A DNA stretch of 64,000 bases, from contig CM039184.1 of NCBI GenBank assembly GCA_008360975.2, forward strand, positions 54,340,797 through 54,404,796, given 5' to 3'. Within the stretch, counting starts at the first letter, position 1; each line of letters starts with the position of its first letter. Source of the stretch: Lichenostomus cassidix. Taxonomy: Eukaryota; Chordata; Aves; Passeriformes; Meliphagidae. Positions 15,401-26,296 of this stretch are shown piece by piece. The notes below the pieces were generated by a model. The model did no database searches. It was given only the letters and a program-made list of their open reading frames with translations, and was not told where the DNA came from. The position numbers were made by a program, and so were the translations under genes.

Positions 15401-16216
15401 TGTTTAATCATGCAAAATGTTTTTGATCTTCTCTCAGCTATCAGCTCAACTGGAAAAGTTTTTCACTGTTTGATTTATTTACCTGTGTGTTCATTTTATG
15501 CTTTTTCTATTTAATCCAACGTCTTTTTGAGAATGCCATGTGCAACCAGTGTTAGTGTTTTACTAATATTAAGAAATTATGTCTACCACTTTTGCTTTGT
15601 GCAAGTCATTATTTCATCGAAGAAACCAATTAGTTTGGTTTCACTTGATTTATGCTTTTTACAAACGCGTTACCGATTTATCACTGCATTTTCTTCAACC
15701 TGTTTACATGCTGATTGCTCTGGCTTCACTAATTGTTCTAGTTATTTGTCAGATATTGAAGTTAAATTTAGTGGCCTATAATTCTTCTTCATTTTTCCTC
15801 AACCCTCACTTATTCTCTTCTTTTAAATTGTAATATAATTTTAGCCTCCTCTTGGTTTCCAAAGGCAAAGAAATGCAGATGGGTATTAAACTGAGAAGTA
15901 AGTAATAGCACAACTAATAAAATCTAGTTTGATTAACCAATGGCTAAATGGGCAAAGGAGAAAGTTTTGCTTGACTAGCAAGGTGCCTTCCACCTTTGGC
16001 TCACAAGACCATATCCTGTCTTAATTCCTGTACTACTTGTTTTCTGTGAGTGTGTATTTCTTCAGGGTGTGAGGGACAGTAAAGTAAAATGTTGCCACTT
16101 GTTTATTTAGTATTTTAAAATATGAATCAGCTGAGATTAAAAGTCACTGCTTCAGCCAAAGTAGAGCTAGGACTAATGTTAGATGCTAAGGGTTCTACAG
16201 GTTAAGCCTTCAATAA

Positions 16217-16680
16217 ATCATTGAATCATAGAATCATTTAGGCTGCAAAACATCTCTAAGATTATAAAATCCAACCATTAACCTAACACTGCCAGGTCTA
16301 CCACGAAATCATGTCTCTAGATACCACATCCAAACATTTTTTGAACATTTCCAGGGACTGTGATCCAATCATTTCCCTAGGAAGCCTGTTCCTACGCCTG
16401 GCCATCCTTTCAGTGAAGATACTTCCCTAATATCCAATCTAAACCTCCCCTAGTGCAACTTAAGGCTGTTTCCTCTGGTCCTGTCATTTGTAATCTGTGA
16501 GAAAAAAGTGATCCCCACCTGTCTACAACCTTCTTTGAGGTAGTTTTAGAGAGCAGTAAGGACCCTCCTGAGCCTCCTTGTCTCCAATCTTAACAACCCC
16601 AGCTCCCTCAGCCACTCCTCATCCGACTTGTGCTCCAGCCGCTTCACTGCCTGTCTCTGGATATACTCCAGCAAATATCT
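16217..16680 (-). mobile_element. CR1-type LINE fragment, minus strand
   Basis: The left edge carries catagaatcat, the reverse complement of the octamer-like (ATTCTATG) end typical of CR1 elements. It is followed in order by features of the reversed CR1 3' region: the paired ...ccaggg... and ...cctgttcc... blocks, the ...atatccaatctaaacct... block, ...cctctggtcctgtcattt... and ...aaccccagctccctcagcc.... This places the 3' end of the element at 16,217 and its 5' truncation near 16,680. Reading frames are broken, so it is a dead copy. CR1 is the dominant LINE of birds and other sauropsids. Confidence 0.88.
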
Positions 16681-16914
16681 TTAGAATGTATTTATTTAAT
16701 TATATATCAGTTATAATAGATTTAAATTAATAATATATTTAAAAATTCTTTGTAATGAGAAGCTTCTAGCTTGTCTCTGAGAGACCCCCTTCTGGTACTA
16801 TCCAATGTTTTTCTTTCAGTTCTGAGTATAATGCTGTACAACACTGATGGATAATGATATGGGGTAATATTCCCTTAGGATTACAGCATGGCAGCTTCTA
16901 CTAAATTTGGATAA
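16681..16914. other. AT-rich spacer between CR1 fragments
   Basis: Very AT-rich at 16,690-16,750 and otherwise plain. No gene or repeat is recognised. Confidence 0.5.
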
Positions 16915-17045
16915 GAACCTGTACAAAACTAGGTATGGCCCAGAGCAACCTGATGTAACAGAGGAGTTGGCCCTGCTCAGAGTTGGAACTCAACCAGATG
17001 ATGTAAAGAGGGCCCTTCTAATCTAAATTACCCTATGATTCTAAT
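16915..17045 (+). mobile_element. CR1 3'-end fragment, plus strand
   Basis: The order gagcaacctgatgta, gttggaact, agatgatgtaaagagg, cccttctaat and ccctatgattct follows the last 130 bases of a CR1 element, ending in its ATTCTATG-type terminus. It is heavily diverged and 5' truncated. It sits some 235 bp from the oppositely oriented copy on its left. Confidence 0.72.
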
Positions 17046-17436
17046 TTGAAAATTGCAGGTTTTGGTGGGAATGCTTTGGGGATAAAGAACCAGTTCAGCT
17101 GTGCTTGTGGTTTGTATGTTAGATGTCATTACAGCATCAGTGTATGAGTTCTATCAGTAAAACATCATCAAAAGTTTGATTTCAGAACAATGCAGCCTTT
17201 CATTCAAAACAAACACACACTATTTGGAGCAGCCCGTTGCACTGTTTGTACTTAAAATGTGTATGCATCTCTGTATTGCCACAGACACAGGTATACCTGG
17301 GCATGATATCCAGATACAACAAAGAACTGAAGGTAGATCTACAAACCAACAAAAGTTCAGTAGGCTCCTGATTCTCAATGTGCAGTCACAGAAAAACAAA
17401 ACAGTAATGAGAAATAATGGTAAATAGAAAAGAAGT

Positions 17437-17865
17437 GATATGGCACTGATGAGGCTAGTATTGGAATACTGTATACAGTTTTGGCAACTGTTTTTTAGGG
17501 GTGTAGAGGAACTGGAGGGAGTAAAGAAAAGATCCATATTAGGAAAGACTTTTGTATGAGAGAGATAGTTTGGCTTTAAAAAGACTGAGAGGTGATATGA
17601 TTTCAATGTATTGATACAATCTTGTGCATTAGATACAGAGTGCTGAATAATGTCTTTATACTAGTTTTTAAAAATAGCATAATCGATTTTTAAAAATGAA
17701 GATAAACAGTTACTGGAAATAGATTACTAAAAGAAGCAATGAATTTTTTAGCCCTGGATGTTCTCAGAAATATCTTTCTAGAGAGCTTGAATCAGTTACA
17801 ATGTACTAAGTTAAATAAGGACTTGTGACGGCTTCTTACAGTATATGTTAGACTATATGATTCAA
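17437..17865 (+). mobile_element. Old CR1-like LINE fragment, plus strand
   Basis: Decayed sequence resembles the 3' part of the CR1 open reading frame and what follows it: attggaatactgtatacag (the L-E-Y-C-V-Q motif region), a degraded gaactggagggagt block, actgagaggtgatatgat (L-R-G-D-M motif region), and ccctggatgttctcagaa (the D-V-F-K region). Frames are interrupted repeatedly. Recognition is by recall of CR1 organisation, so subfamily is not assigned. Confidence 0.6.
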
Positions 17866-20800
17866 CACTTTCTTCTGACATGAATTTCAAGGATTCCTAA
17901 CCCTGTCTCCAATGAAATATCTCAGTTCTCTTATCAAAACACTAATGCCAATTATTGCTCATAACTATGCAGTCTTGATCGAGGTCTACATGCAATGTTA
18001 TTGCAGCTTCTCACATTTGTTGCAGAGGACTACAAGGGACAGAGTCACTTTTAGATCATCACTGTCGGGGTCATGATTCATTTAAAGAAGAAAAGTATTT
18101 CAAAAATTTTCAATCTCACATCCCTTTCTGAGAGTTGGTCATTTTTCAAACTAGGAATATGCAAATCCCACAGACAAATTTTGGCTCACTGGTTTAATGA
18201 ACTGCTGAATGTCAGTTCCTTCAGCCAATAGGGATTGCTCTTCCTACACAAGTATGTGATATTTTATTGTCTTTATTATCTCCAGGTAAAGCTAATTACA
18301 CTGGAAGAAAATGGGAGACAATCTTTAATATTGCTGTTAGCAGAGAAGCTTGGCAGAATGTGATTCACAGGTATTCAGAGCACTAGTAACAATAGTCTAC
18401 ATGAAACAAATTTACTCTGACTTTAACACTAATTTTAAGTGAAAAATATGAAACCAAGATCAGTTCTGCTGGGAAAATAGGCAACCTTTTAAATGACTGT
18501 TCCCTGAGCCACAATTAATTTAGATTTAATAGGATAGTTAGTGTATGTTATGTGAATACTGATTATTAAATCCTCACCAAGGATTAAAAGTTATGTAATA
18601 GATTCATAACAGCGAAATTGATATGGACCTATTGCATGCCATAATACTCTGCAAATATGTTTTAGTATGTAGCTGCTATTTGTTTAATATATAATAACTG
18701 TTTAATGAAGTCTAAATTAAATACTTGAATCTCAATTGCCCAGGAATTACAAAAGACAAATCGAAATATGTTTACTATGCTGTGTTATCAAGATAAAATC
18801 ACATTGCTTTGAAAACAACCAAAAAGGCAAGCCGTCTGAGGGGCCTGCTTGAACAAAAAGTTTTCCCTGGATAGTTTCACTGCCAAAACTCCCATGGAAG
18901 TGCCTAGATGTCAGGATGATTAAGTACTCAAAGTGCAGTAACCAGAAATTTTGCTGATGTTGACATCAAAATGCATTGTTTTCCCCATTTCCTTCTGTCT
19001 CGGGAAGAAAATCTTTAATGATGTATTAATTGCTATTTATTATTATGTTTCCTATTGCTACATTTTTTATGCCTTGTGATTGTTTACCAGAACTATAAGT
19101 AATCCTAAGTACAAAATGTACTGGGAGTAAAGACCAGTACAAGTCTCATTGCAGATTGTTTAGACTGTGGTTTTATTTAGAACTTGAGGGTGCCACAGAG
19201 ATCACGTCTTTAATGACATAGCTCTGCAACCAGACAGGCAGCTATAACCTACTGCTGTGGCTCCACCTGCTGCAAGGTAAGGGTTTGAGTTCCACAGGAG
19301 TACCACAGTAAGGCACGGTGCTTCTCCCATCCCCTGACTGCTTGTTTCGCATCCCTGTGTGGTACAGGCTGTGCCGTGTGTCTATGCGCCACACACTGTG
19401 TACATGCAGCTTGGGTGCTCCACAGCAAGGATCCCAACCTCTGCTTCAAAGGTAACGTTACTTATTATCATCAATGTGCCCAGAACTCCTGCTCCATCGG
19501 CTGTGGGTACACCTCTGAGTCCAGGTGAGCTTGTTATCATCCTCCCTTTTCTGTTTCTTTCGTCACTGCGCAGGCCTGGCTCAATATCTAGTCCTGCAGG
19601 ATATTGTCTGAGCTACAGTGCTGTGTCACTGTGGGACTCAGTTGCCACCTGCCTCTGGCCAGTGTAGTCTTATTTATTTTTGTTATCACATTAGCCTTTT
19701 CCCTCCTGTTTTCCCATCTAAATTTTTTGCCTGAGTTTGAGATATCATGCAGGGAAGAAAAAAAGAATCTCTTGCTTCAGGCAACATTATACAACCAATA
19801 AAATTGGTACTTTTTCTAGAGTTAATGTTCTGTAAAATCTAAGGTGAAAAGATTTGGGAATGAAGGAAATACTTCAAAGTATTCCTCTTAAGGAAGTTTA
19901 ACTTCTGAACTGTTTGAATTGCTTAAGCATCAGACAGCTTTTCTTTCATATGCATTGTTCACACAACGGTGCAAATCCCTATCTACCTAGATATACCACC
20001 AGCACCTTGGAGTCCCATCACCTTCTTTTAAGCCATAAGCACTGCTATGTTAGTAGGCAAGTAGTCCAGGTTTTGTTTTCCATACTAATTTTTCTCCACA
20101 ATTCTGAGTGTGTGAAAACCTACTTACATTATAACATCTATTGAAGTACATAATGAATTATGACCAGGAGTAGAAGGAAAACTATTTTATTTCCATTTTT
20201 ATTAGTACATTATTGCTTGAAAGCCTGTAAGTACATTAATGCTGAGTAATGTGCCTAACAGATGAAAATATTTTCAAAAGGGGCTGGAGTGACAGTTACG
20301 CATTTTAGAATTTTTTTTATGCTAGGCTGTATGAAAAATATATTTATCTCTTCCTCTTCCAAGCAAATATATATTTCTACAGCTTTATCTTTATTTTGTA
20401 TGCGAAATCACGAAAAAGAAGTAGTCAAAATATTTCAAAATTATATGAAACAATTATTTGAAGGCTAAACACACAAAAAGTGGTGATGGAATTTGTATGT
20501 TAAAAAGAAACCTTGTACAACATAGTTTACATATTTTTGAGCTGTTCACATGGCTTTCTAAAATTTAGTGATGGAACTGTATTTCAAAGTCAGTGCTCCA
20601 TCAACAATTACAGGCTAGGACAGCAGAAGAAAAGTGAGATCCTTGTATGAGTCTGCTGAATTCACACAGAATGTTTTTTTTTCCCTTCACTCATGGCAAA
20701 GAAAATGAAAATCAAGCATGAAAATACTCAAGGACTGACTGTCCTTTCTGCAGAAGTGAATCTGGTGGTTTTTCAAGTTTTAATACACAAAATTTCAGCG

Positions 20801-21904
20801 TCTAATTCTCACTTAATTTGGGATTTATTGATAACCAAACACAGAGATCTCTAAATAAACAGCTTGGAGAGCATTCTCCTTTTAAGCATTTCCAAAAAGT
20901 TTTCCATCATAAGAAGTATACAAACTAAGTCAATGAATGTTTGGCATTGCGCCAAAGTATTCTTGAAATATGTCTGCTTAAAGAGCAACGAGGTAAAGGG
21001 AAATAGCGTTTCTTCTCAGACTCCCAAAGGAGGCTAAAAATTCCATTTTCCCCATTATACAACTCAAACTAAAGATCTCTGACTCTTGACTGTAATAGAC
21101 TGGGGAGAGGTGCTTGCAGAGAATATCTCTGTGTCTGAGAATGAATGGAGAACGTCCAGCATAAGAAACACTAGCCAAGCATTCGGGAATACCTGCATAT
21201 TTCACACAGCAGAGCTCGGGGTAATTCAGTGAAGTGGCTGACAGAGGCAGGGGTGCAATACTACAATCTACAGCTGTGTAAGAAGTAGTTGTACAAAGGT
21301 GACTCTGTGCCTGCTCAGATTTAGTGATTACCAACAGCAAGCCAGCACGTGTCAGCAGTTATCATCACCTCCCTGTACTTGGAATATCAAATAACCACAG
21401 TATTGCAGACATAGCTGAGGGCAACCAAATGCTTCCTCTTTCTTGACAATTGCTGTAGCAAACAAAACATAACTGATGATGTCCCAATCCATGAAATGTG
21501 GTTGCTAAAAAAACTCTGTGGCAGTGGGGAAAAAAAAATCCCATAAGATGCAACGGTAGAGGTAGCCTGGGAGTCCCTTGAGAGAATTAGGGAGCTACCA
21601 TTTCAGCAAAGGTGATGATAGCCCACGAAAATGTGCAGGGATGTAAAATAACAGATGATAAAAGGCCAGGAGTAAGCCAAGAAAAGAATCAGAATGAAAG
21701 ACAGAAATAATGTAGAAGTCTCTACTTATCTCTCTGATGTGAGGACAAATGAAGAATTTGAAATGCTGCCAAAGCTACCTTTTTTTACACAGAAACACTG
21801 ATGAAGAATTTAGTTGCCCTCCCCTCTTTCCCATGCCCTTCTTCTTATATATACTGGGCACAAAAAGTTAGTAATTAGTACACTAGAAAGAAGGAAGAAA
21901 AAAT
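17866..21904. other. Intergenic DNA, no gene recognised
   Basis: AT-rich sequence without a recognisable gene. About 19,240-19,660 is noticeably richer in G+C and CpG than its surroundings, but its open frames (102 codons or fewer) match nothing I know. It could be a diverged repeat or a conserved element. The rest looks plain. Confidence 0.5.
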
Positions 21905-22033
21905 TGTCCATTTCTGTGGTTTCCCTTCCCTTCATAAAATTTGCCATTAGTACATTCAATTTTGAAAAGTAGTTTAAGGTGAATGTACTAGCGACAAATT
22001 ATATGAAGGGAAGGGAAACCACAGAAAAGGACA
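21905..22033. repeat. Large near-perfect hairpin (inverted repeat)
   Basis: The left arm (21,905-21,962) and right arm (21,976-22,033) are reverse complements over about 58 bases with about 7 mismatches, separated by a loop of about 13 bases. Both arms contain the core gtggtttcccttcccttcat or its complement. The transcript of either strand would fold into one long stem. It could be a palindromic MITE-like element, a recent inverted duplication, or a miRNA-like hairpin; the stem is longer than a usual animal pre-miRNA. Confidence 0.85.
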
Positions 22034-23044
22034 AAATATGCTTGTTGGCAATCCGGTAGCAAAGCACATTCAAAAAAGTTCAAGTTACATAGCTCACTGC
22101 AAAGAAAGCATCACCAGCACCAACAACCTTATCAACACTGGTGGAGAATGAGGAGACTGAGGGAAAGAAAGTTTGGAGATTTTTCAGTACAGAAAAAGAA
22201 GCAATGATAGAAAGAAGTGATATTTTAAAGTAGCTGCTACCCCAGCTGTAGACAGTTTTGGGAACAACTAGCTTCCTTTTTTTGCATCTAAATAGCTATT
22301 ATGATAAAATAACAGCCCCCCCCTACATACCTTGTTTTTCTTGAAGTTACATAGGATAACTTACTTTGCTACCTCGGTGGGATGTTTCACTCTCTTCCCT
22401 TGCGTCCTCCCCTCTCTTCAGCTCTGACATTCTTTTAACTCTTTTCTGTGTTGACTCAACTCAATAACCTGGCAGAAAATGAAACACAAAAAAAAAAAAA
22501 GAAGAAAAAAAAATAGCTTTTTTGTTGAGTTGAATTGGTTTATTGAACAATCAGGTAATTACAGCAGGTGGAGCAAGAGTGAGGCCATATAACCTAACGG
22601 GGCTGTTGGGAAGGTAGGAGCAACAGGACTTGCTGGTTTTTGAAGCAGATATACTATGTAGCTTTGTTCTCATATCCTTATACCACTACAATAAAAGTAG
22701 TGACCTAATAAACTTGACAAAGGTTCAAAAAAACCCCAAACCCACACATGAAATCTGTTAAGTGACTCCTGTGGGACATATGTTTTGGATTAAGGGCTTT
22801 CCTGAGTCAATGTAAGAAAATACATTTTCAAATATTTGGCACAGAATGGAAGTTGCAGTAATTTGCATGAAAGAGGAAAGATGAGGGGAGAAACACAAGC
22901 CTTCAAGAAAATACTTTTGCTTGAAGCCTTCAAGCTTTTTGAAACCAGGTGAGGAGCAGTGGAATTAGATTCATTGCAGAAGCAGTAACACTAAGAAGAA
23001 AAATCAACAGAGAGCAACATTTGTAGGTTTCCATAGTAGCAGTT
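22034..23044. other. Intergenic DNA, no gene recognised
   Basis: Contains a purine run with poly-A (about 22,487-22,513) and a C/A-rich run near 22,728. No coding signal is seen. Confidence 0.5.
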
Positions 23045-23200
23045 TAAACAGAGGCACAATTTAAAACTAGTTTTGCAACTGGCATCCACTGTTAGAAATC
23101 TTAGTAGGGATGGTTTCGGTAGAAAAGAAAGAAGAGAGCAAATAGTTCAGAAACATCAGGGCAAGAAACACACAAATACATAAATTAGAAAGAAAGGAAT
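23045..23200 (+). repeat. Dispersed repeat, segment A (left copy)
   Basis: About 155 bp starting taaacagaggcacaattt and ending agaaaggaat reappears as its reverse complement at 24,843-24,997, with clear base-by-base similarity (for example ttagaaatcttagtaggga against its complement). No family is recognised and no coding frame is conserved between the copies. Confidence 0.85.
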
Positions 23201-23729
23201 TGGACATGACACTAAGATGCAAAGCAGTAGCAAGAAATTTGTCTCCCCACAATTTTAGGAAAATGGAGAATTGCAATGGGTTGTGATCATGGACACCAGA
23301 AGCAACAGTTCACCATTTCCATCATCATCATCTTTAGATTGTGTATCATCTCACTGATACAACTGGTCACAACATGCACTGCCACAAATGCAAGGCAAGG
23401 TAGAGAGGCAAGTAGCTTGATAAAAACATGAGAATATTTCCTTCAGTAGCACTCAAGCGCAATCTTGATTAGCTGTGCTTAAACTGTGGTGATGCCAAAC
23501 CAAAATTCTGGTTGGATCAATAGTCTAAACTGGCATAAACTGCCCCTGCTGCCAGCGGAGGCAGTTTTACACCCTATCTCCATGCTGATCCCTCACACAG
23601 CACAAACTTTTTATGTAGCTGTGCAGTGAACTGGGTCTTGTTATTGATGCAGGTGAAGATTATGGGAAGGTGGCAAAAGGGAAGAACTGTTTAACCCAGC
23701 ACTATTTCTGAGGGAAAAAGTATCTTGAG
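23201..23729. other. Sequence between repeat segments A and B
   Basis: About 530 bp with no match to the right-hand copy that I could see, and no recognisable gene. It may be the rest of the same repeat or an insertion that separated A from B. Confidence 0.45.
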
Positions 23730-24034
23730 CCATGGTTTGATGTAGTCAATCCAACTTTAAAAGTCCTGTTGCCAGATCAAAAATGATAGGGTTCTATGAT
23801 ACAAAACACTTGTCCAATGCAAATTCACTCTGCAGTTAGAATTTGTTTAAAATGAAGCCCAAAATGGAAGAATTAACTTTACACTCACGAATTTTATGCT
23901 AAATAGATCTCTCTTCTCTTACAGTTCCTGTAACTGCAGCGTAACAGCAAAAACACATTGTCTACGTTGCTTTTTGTGTCCTGACCTAATTTATTTTAAG
24001 TGCAATAGTGGCCTCACATGTCACCCAGATCAGG
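23730..24034 (+). repeat. Dispersed repeat, segment B (left copy)
   Basis: About 305 bp reappears as reverse complement at 25,005-25,309. Shared blocks include the complements of aaaatgataggg, gaagcccaaaatggaagaat, tttttgtgtcctgacctaat and gcctcacatgtcaccc. Divergence is modest, with small indels. No open frame is shared, and the family is unknown to me. Confidence 0.87.
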
Positions 24035-24842
24035 TTGGTCCTGTTGAGTGACTCAGTAGCACACAAACCTAATATTAAAATTCAGGGACCTGTGTCTTCT
24101 TTGCACTCTGGTCAATTTCAGTACGTGGAACAGGTTTCATCTTCATTGGTAAGGGGACACAGAGTCTAGGAGTAAAGGGTGATTGTGAAGTTATTACTGT
24201 AATCTTGTTCCTCTTGCTCCAATCCACCATTCCGACGGTTTGCCAGTATCTTTCATTAGGTTATATTTAAAATTGAGTCACAGTCTGAGTGATCAACATT
24301 ATTGAAGGACACCATGGGTTAAAGATTTTGTAAGACTCATTTTGGGAGCTGATACTGCCAATATCTAAAATGGCATTTCTGTGTAATATCAGGTATTTTG
24401 CAGTGTGCTATTTGCCAGTTCTCAAAGGACGGGGCACTGTGCGTTCTTGATTAGTTACCAGAACTTCCTCTATGTTCTGCAAAATCTGTCTTAAAATTTT
24501 TAAAGTACATGCTGCCACTTCTTGTAATTTGATTGCGAGTTAGGTAACAGTTACTTTATTATCCTCACACCTACCAGAGGCAAAGAACATATTGAGAATT
24601 TCAGTTGTCATTGGCACAAAAGTGTTTGCGCCTGGCTGTCCTGGCTGCTGAGAAATGTGGGAACATGACCTAATTAGACCCAGAAAAGTAGTTTCAAGTG
24701 TGCCATGAAAACCCACATTGTAGGTAGGCGGGTTTTTATGTTTTGTTTTGGTTTTTATTTGTACTTGAGATGAATGACACTGAAATAACTTTTGGCTATC
24801 AAGTGGGAATAATAGGTTACCTCATAAAATGGAACGCATTTT
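24035..24842. other. Intergenic DNA between inverted repeat copies
   Basis: About 800 bp with no gene and no detected match to the flanking repeat copies. A short G/T-rich patch lies near 24,725-24,762. Confidence 0.45.
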
Positions 24843-25309
24843 ATTCCTTTCCTTTTATTTATAGATTTGTGTGTTACTTGCCCTGATGTTTCTGAACTAT
24901 TTGCCCTGTTCTTTCCTCTCCACTGAAACTATCCCTACTAAGATTTCTAACTATGGATGCCAGTTGCAAAACGAGTTTTAAATTGTGCCTCTGTTTACTA
25001 CCAAACTGACCCGGGTGACATGTGAGGCCACTATTACACTTGAACTAAATTAGGTCAGGACACAAAAAGCAAAGTAGACAATGCCTTTTTGCTCTCATGC
25101 TGCAGTTACACCAACGGTAGGAGAAGAAGGTCTAATTAACATAAAATTCAGCAGTGTAAAGTTAATTCTTCCATTTTGGGCTTCATTTTTAAAAAAATTC
25201 AAATTTCAGACTTAATTTGCGCTGGGTAAGTGCACTGAATCATAGAACCTTATCATTTTTGATCTGGCACCAGGAGTTTTCAAGTTGGATAGACTGCATT
25301 ATACCATGG
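24843..25309 (-). repeat. Dispersed repeat, joined segments A and B (right copy, inverted)
   Basis: Segment A (24,843-24,997) and segment B (25,005-25,309) lie almost edge to edge, both inverted relative to the left copies. Read on the minus strand the order is B then A, while the left copies on the plus strand run A, 530 bp gap, B. A simple inversion therefore does not explain the pair. The right copy ends about 200 bp before the CpG island of ADGRA3. Confidence 0.85.
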
Positions 25310-25901
25310 CCCACGATGACGAAAAATATTTAAAAAGTACTATTACTTGGTGTACTATTACTGTAAGTACTTTTCACTTGGCGTTATAAATTTTGAAAGC
25401 CATTCACCACCCAGGCAGAGGATTATCTTTCCTCATGGATATCTTTTCACGGAGCACGAACAGCAACAGTCCCCCTTGCAAGACTAAGGAATTGGAGCGG
25501 GAAGGCAAAAGACAAGTCACGGCAGCAGAGAAGAGGGAAAGCAAAGCGCCCCATCGAGGGGGACGGGGCGCACGGCGAGCCCCAGGGGCGCGACACTGCG
25601 CACAGCCCCGTGGCCCAACATTGCACACAGCCCCAGCCCCCGGGCTGTGCCCGTGAGGGAAAGGCACCCCGGCCGCGGCCCCCCATCAGCTCCGCGCAGG
25701 CGCGGGGGCGCGGGGGCCACGGCGGCGCTTGCGCGGTGGGGCGGCGGCCCGGCGGGCGCGCTCGGTGCCGCGGCTCCGGCCCCGGCGGGAGGCGGCGCTG
25801 CTGCTGCCGCCGCGCTCGGCCCGACCCGACCCGACCCGCGCCACACAAAGGCAGCCGCGGCTGCCACCGCTCCCGCCCGCCCGCCGCCCCCGCGGCACCG
25901 C

Positions 25902-25931
25902 ATGGCGGCGGCACCGCCCCCGCGGGGCTAG
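25902..25931 (+). promoter_or_regulatory. Possible upstream ORF in the ADGRA3 5' leader
   Basis: An ATG at 25,902 opens nine codons (M-A-A-A-P-P-P-R-G) closed by TAG at 25,929-25,931. It is in the same frame as the main start codon and ends 102 bases before it. Its context has G at +4 but C at -3, so it is moderate. It matters only if transcription starts upstream of it, which is unknown. If translated it could reduce initiation at the main start. Confidence 0.4.
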
Positions 25932-26033
25932 GTCGGGGCGGACCGCGGCTCCCTCCCTCCCTCTCTTCGGCGTCTCCCGCCCGGCTCGTCCGGTCCCCCG
26001 GAGGAGCGGAGCAGGGTCCTGCGCGGCCCCGCC

Positions 26034-26296
26034 ATGCTGCCCCCGGGCCGCCGCGCTCTCTGCCGCCCGCCGCGCCGCCGCCGCCGCCCGGCGCGGCTGC
26101 TGCCCGCGCTGCTGCTGCTGGCGGTGCTGGGCGGCGGCGGTGCCGCGCTGCCCCCGGGCTGCAAGTACGACGGGCGTCCCAAGAGCGCCGGCAAAGCCGC
26201 GGCCGGCGCCCCGGCGGAGGTGAAGGTGGTCTGTAGCAACCTGGAGCTCGCTCAGGTCCTGCCTCCCGAGGCGCTGCCCAACCGGACGGTCACCCT
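26034..26296 (+). CDS. ADGRA3: ADGRA3 exon 1: signal peptide and N-terminal cap
   Basis: The start is ATG at 26,034, the first ATG in this frame after an in-frame TAG at 25,929, with G at -3 (gccccgccatg), a good context. Residues 1-21 are rich in Pro and Arg. A Leu-rich core runs from about 22 to 32, followed by GGGGAA, so signal cleavage is likely around residue 38. The mature part holds C43 and C67 and the run LELAQVLPPEALPNRT (71-85 region), which includes an N-glycosylation site at N83. This segment is the LRR N-terminal cap. The exon ends after CT of the codon for L88 at donor gtgagt (phase 2). The exon is extremely GC-rich, with CCG and GGC repeats coding poly-Arg and poly-Gly that probably vary between species. 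Confidence 0.93.

Larger units (their letters stand above)
1..16216. other. Intergenic DNA, no gene recognised
   Basis: This AT-rich stretch has only short open frames (about 100 codons or fewer) with no recognisable domain, no splice-linked frames that I could join, and no tRNA or rRNA. It contains poly-T/poly-A runs, one CA/TA microsatellite, one short tandem duplication and a G/T-rich tract, listed separately where clear. It lies upstream of the ADGRA3 promoter and could hold distal regulatory elements, but nothing in the bases alone shows this. Divergent non-coding transcripts cannot be excluded. Confidence 0.6.

Noticed and set aside
25447..26236. Long open frames on both strands in the CpG island (up to 208 codons on plus, 155 on minus)
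   Set aside because: They overlap each other in several frames and consist of Pro/Arg/Ala/Gly strings. Stop codons are AT-rich and simply rare in such DNA. Only the frame starting at 26,034 joins to conserved downstream exons.
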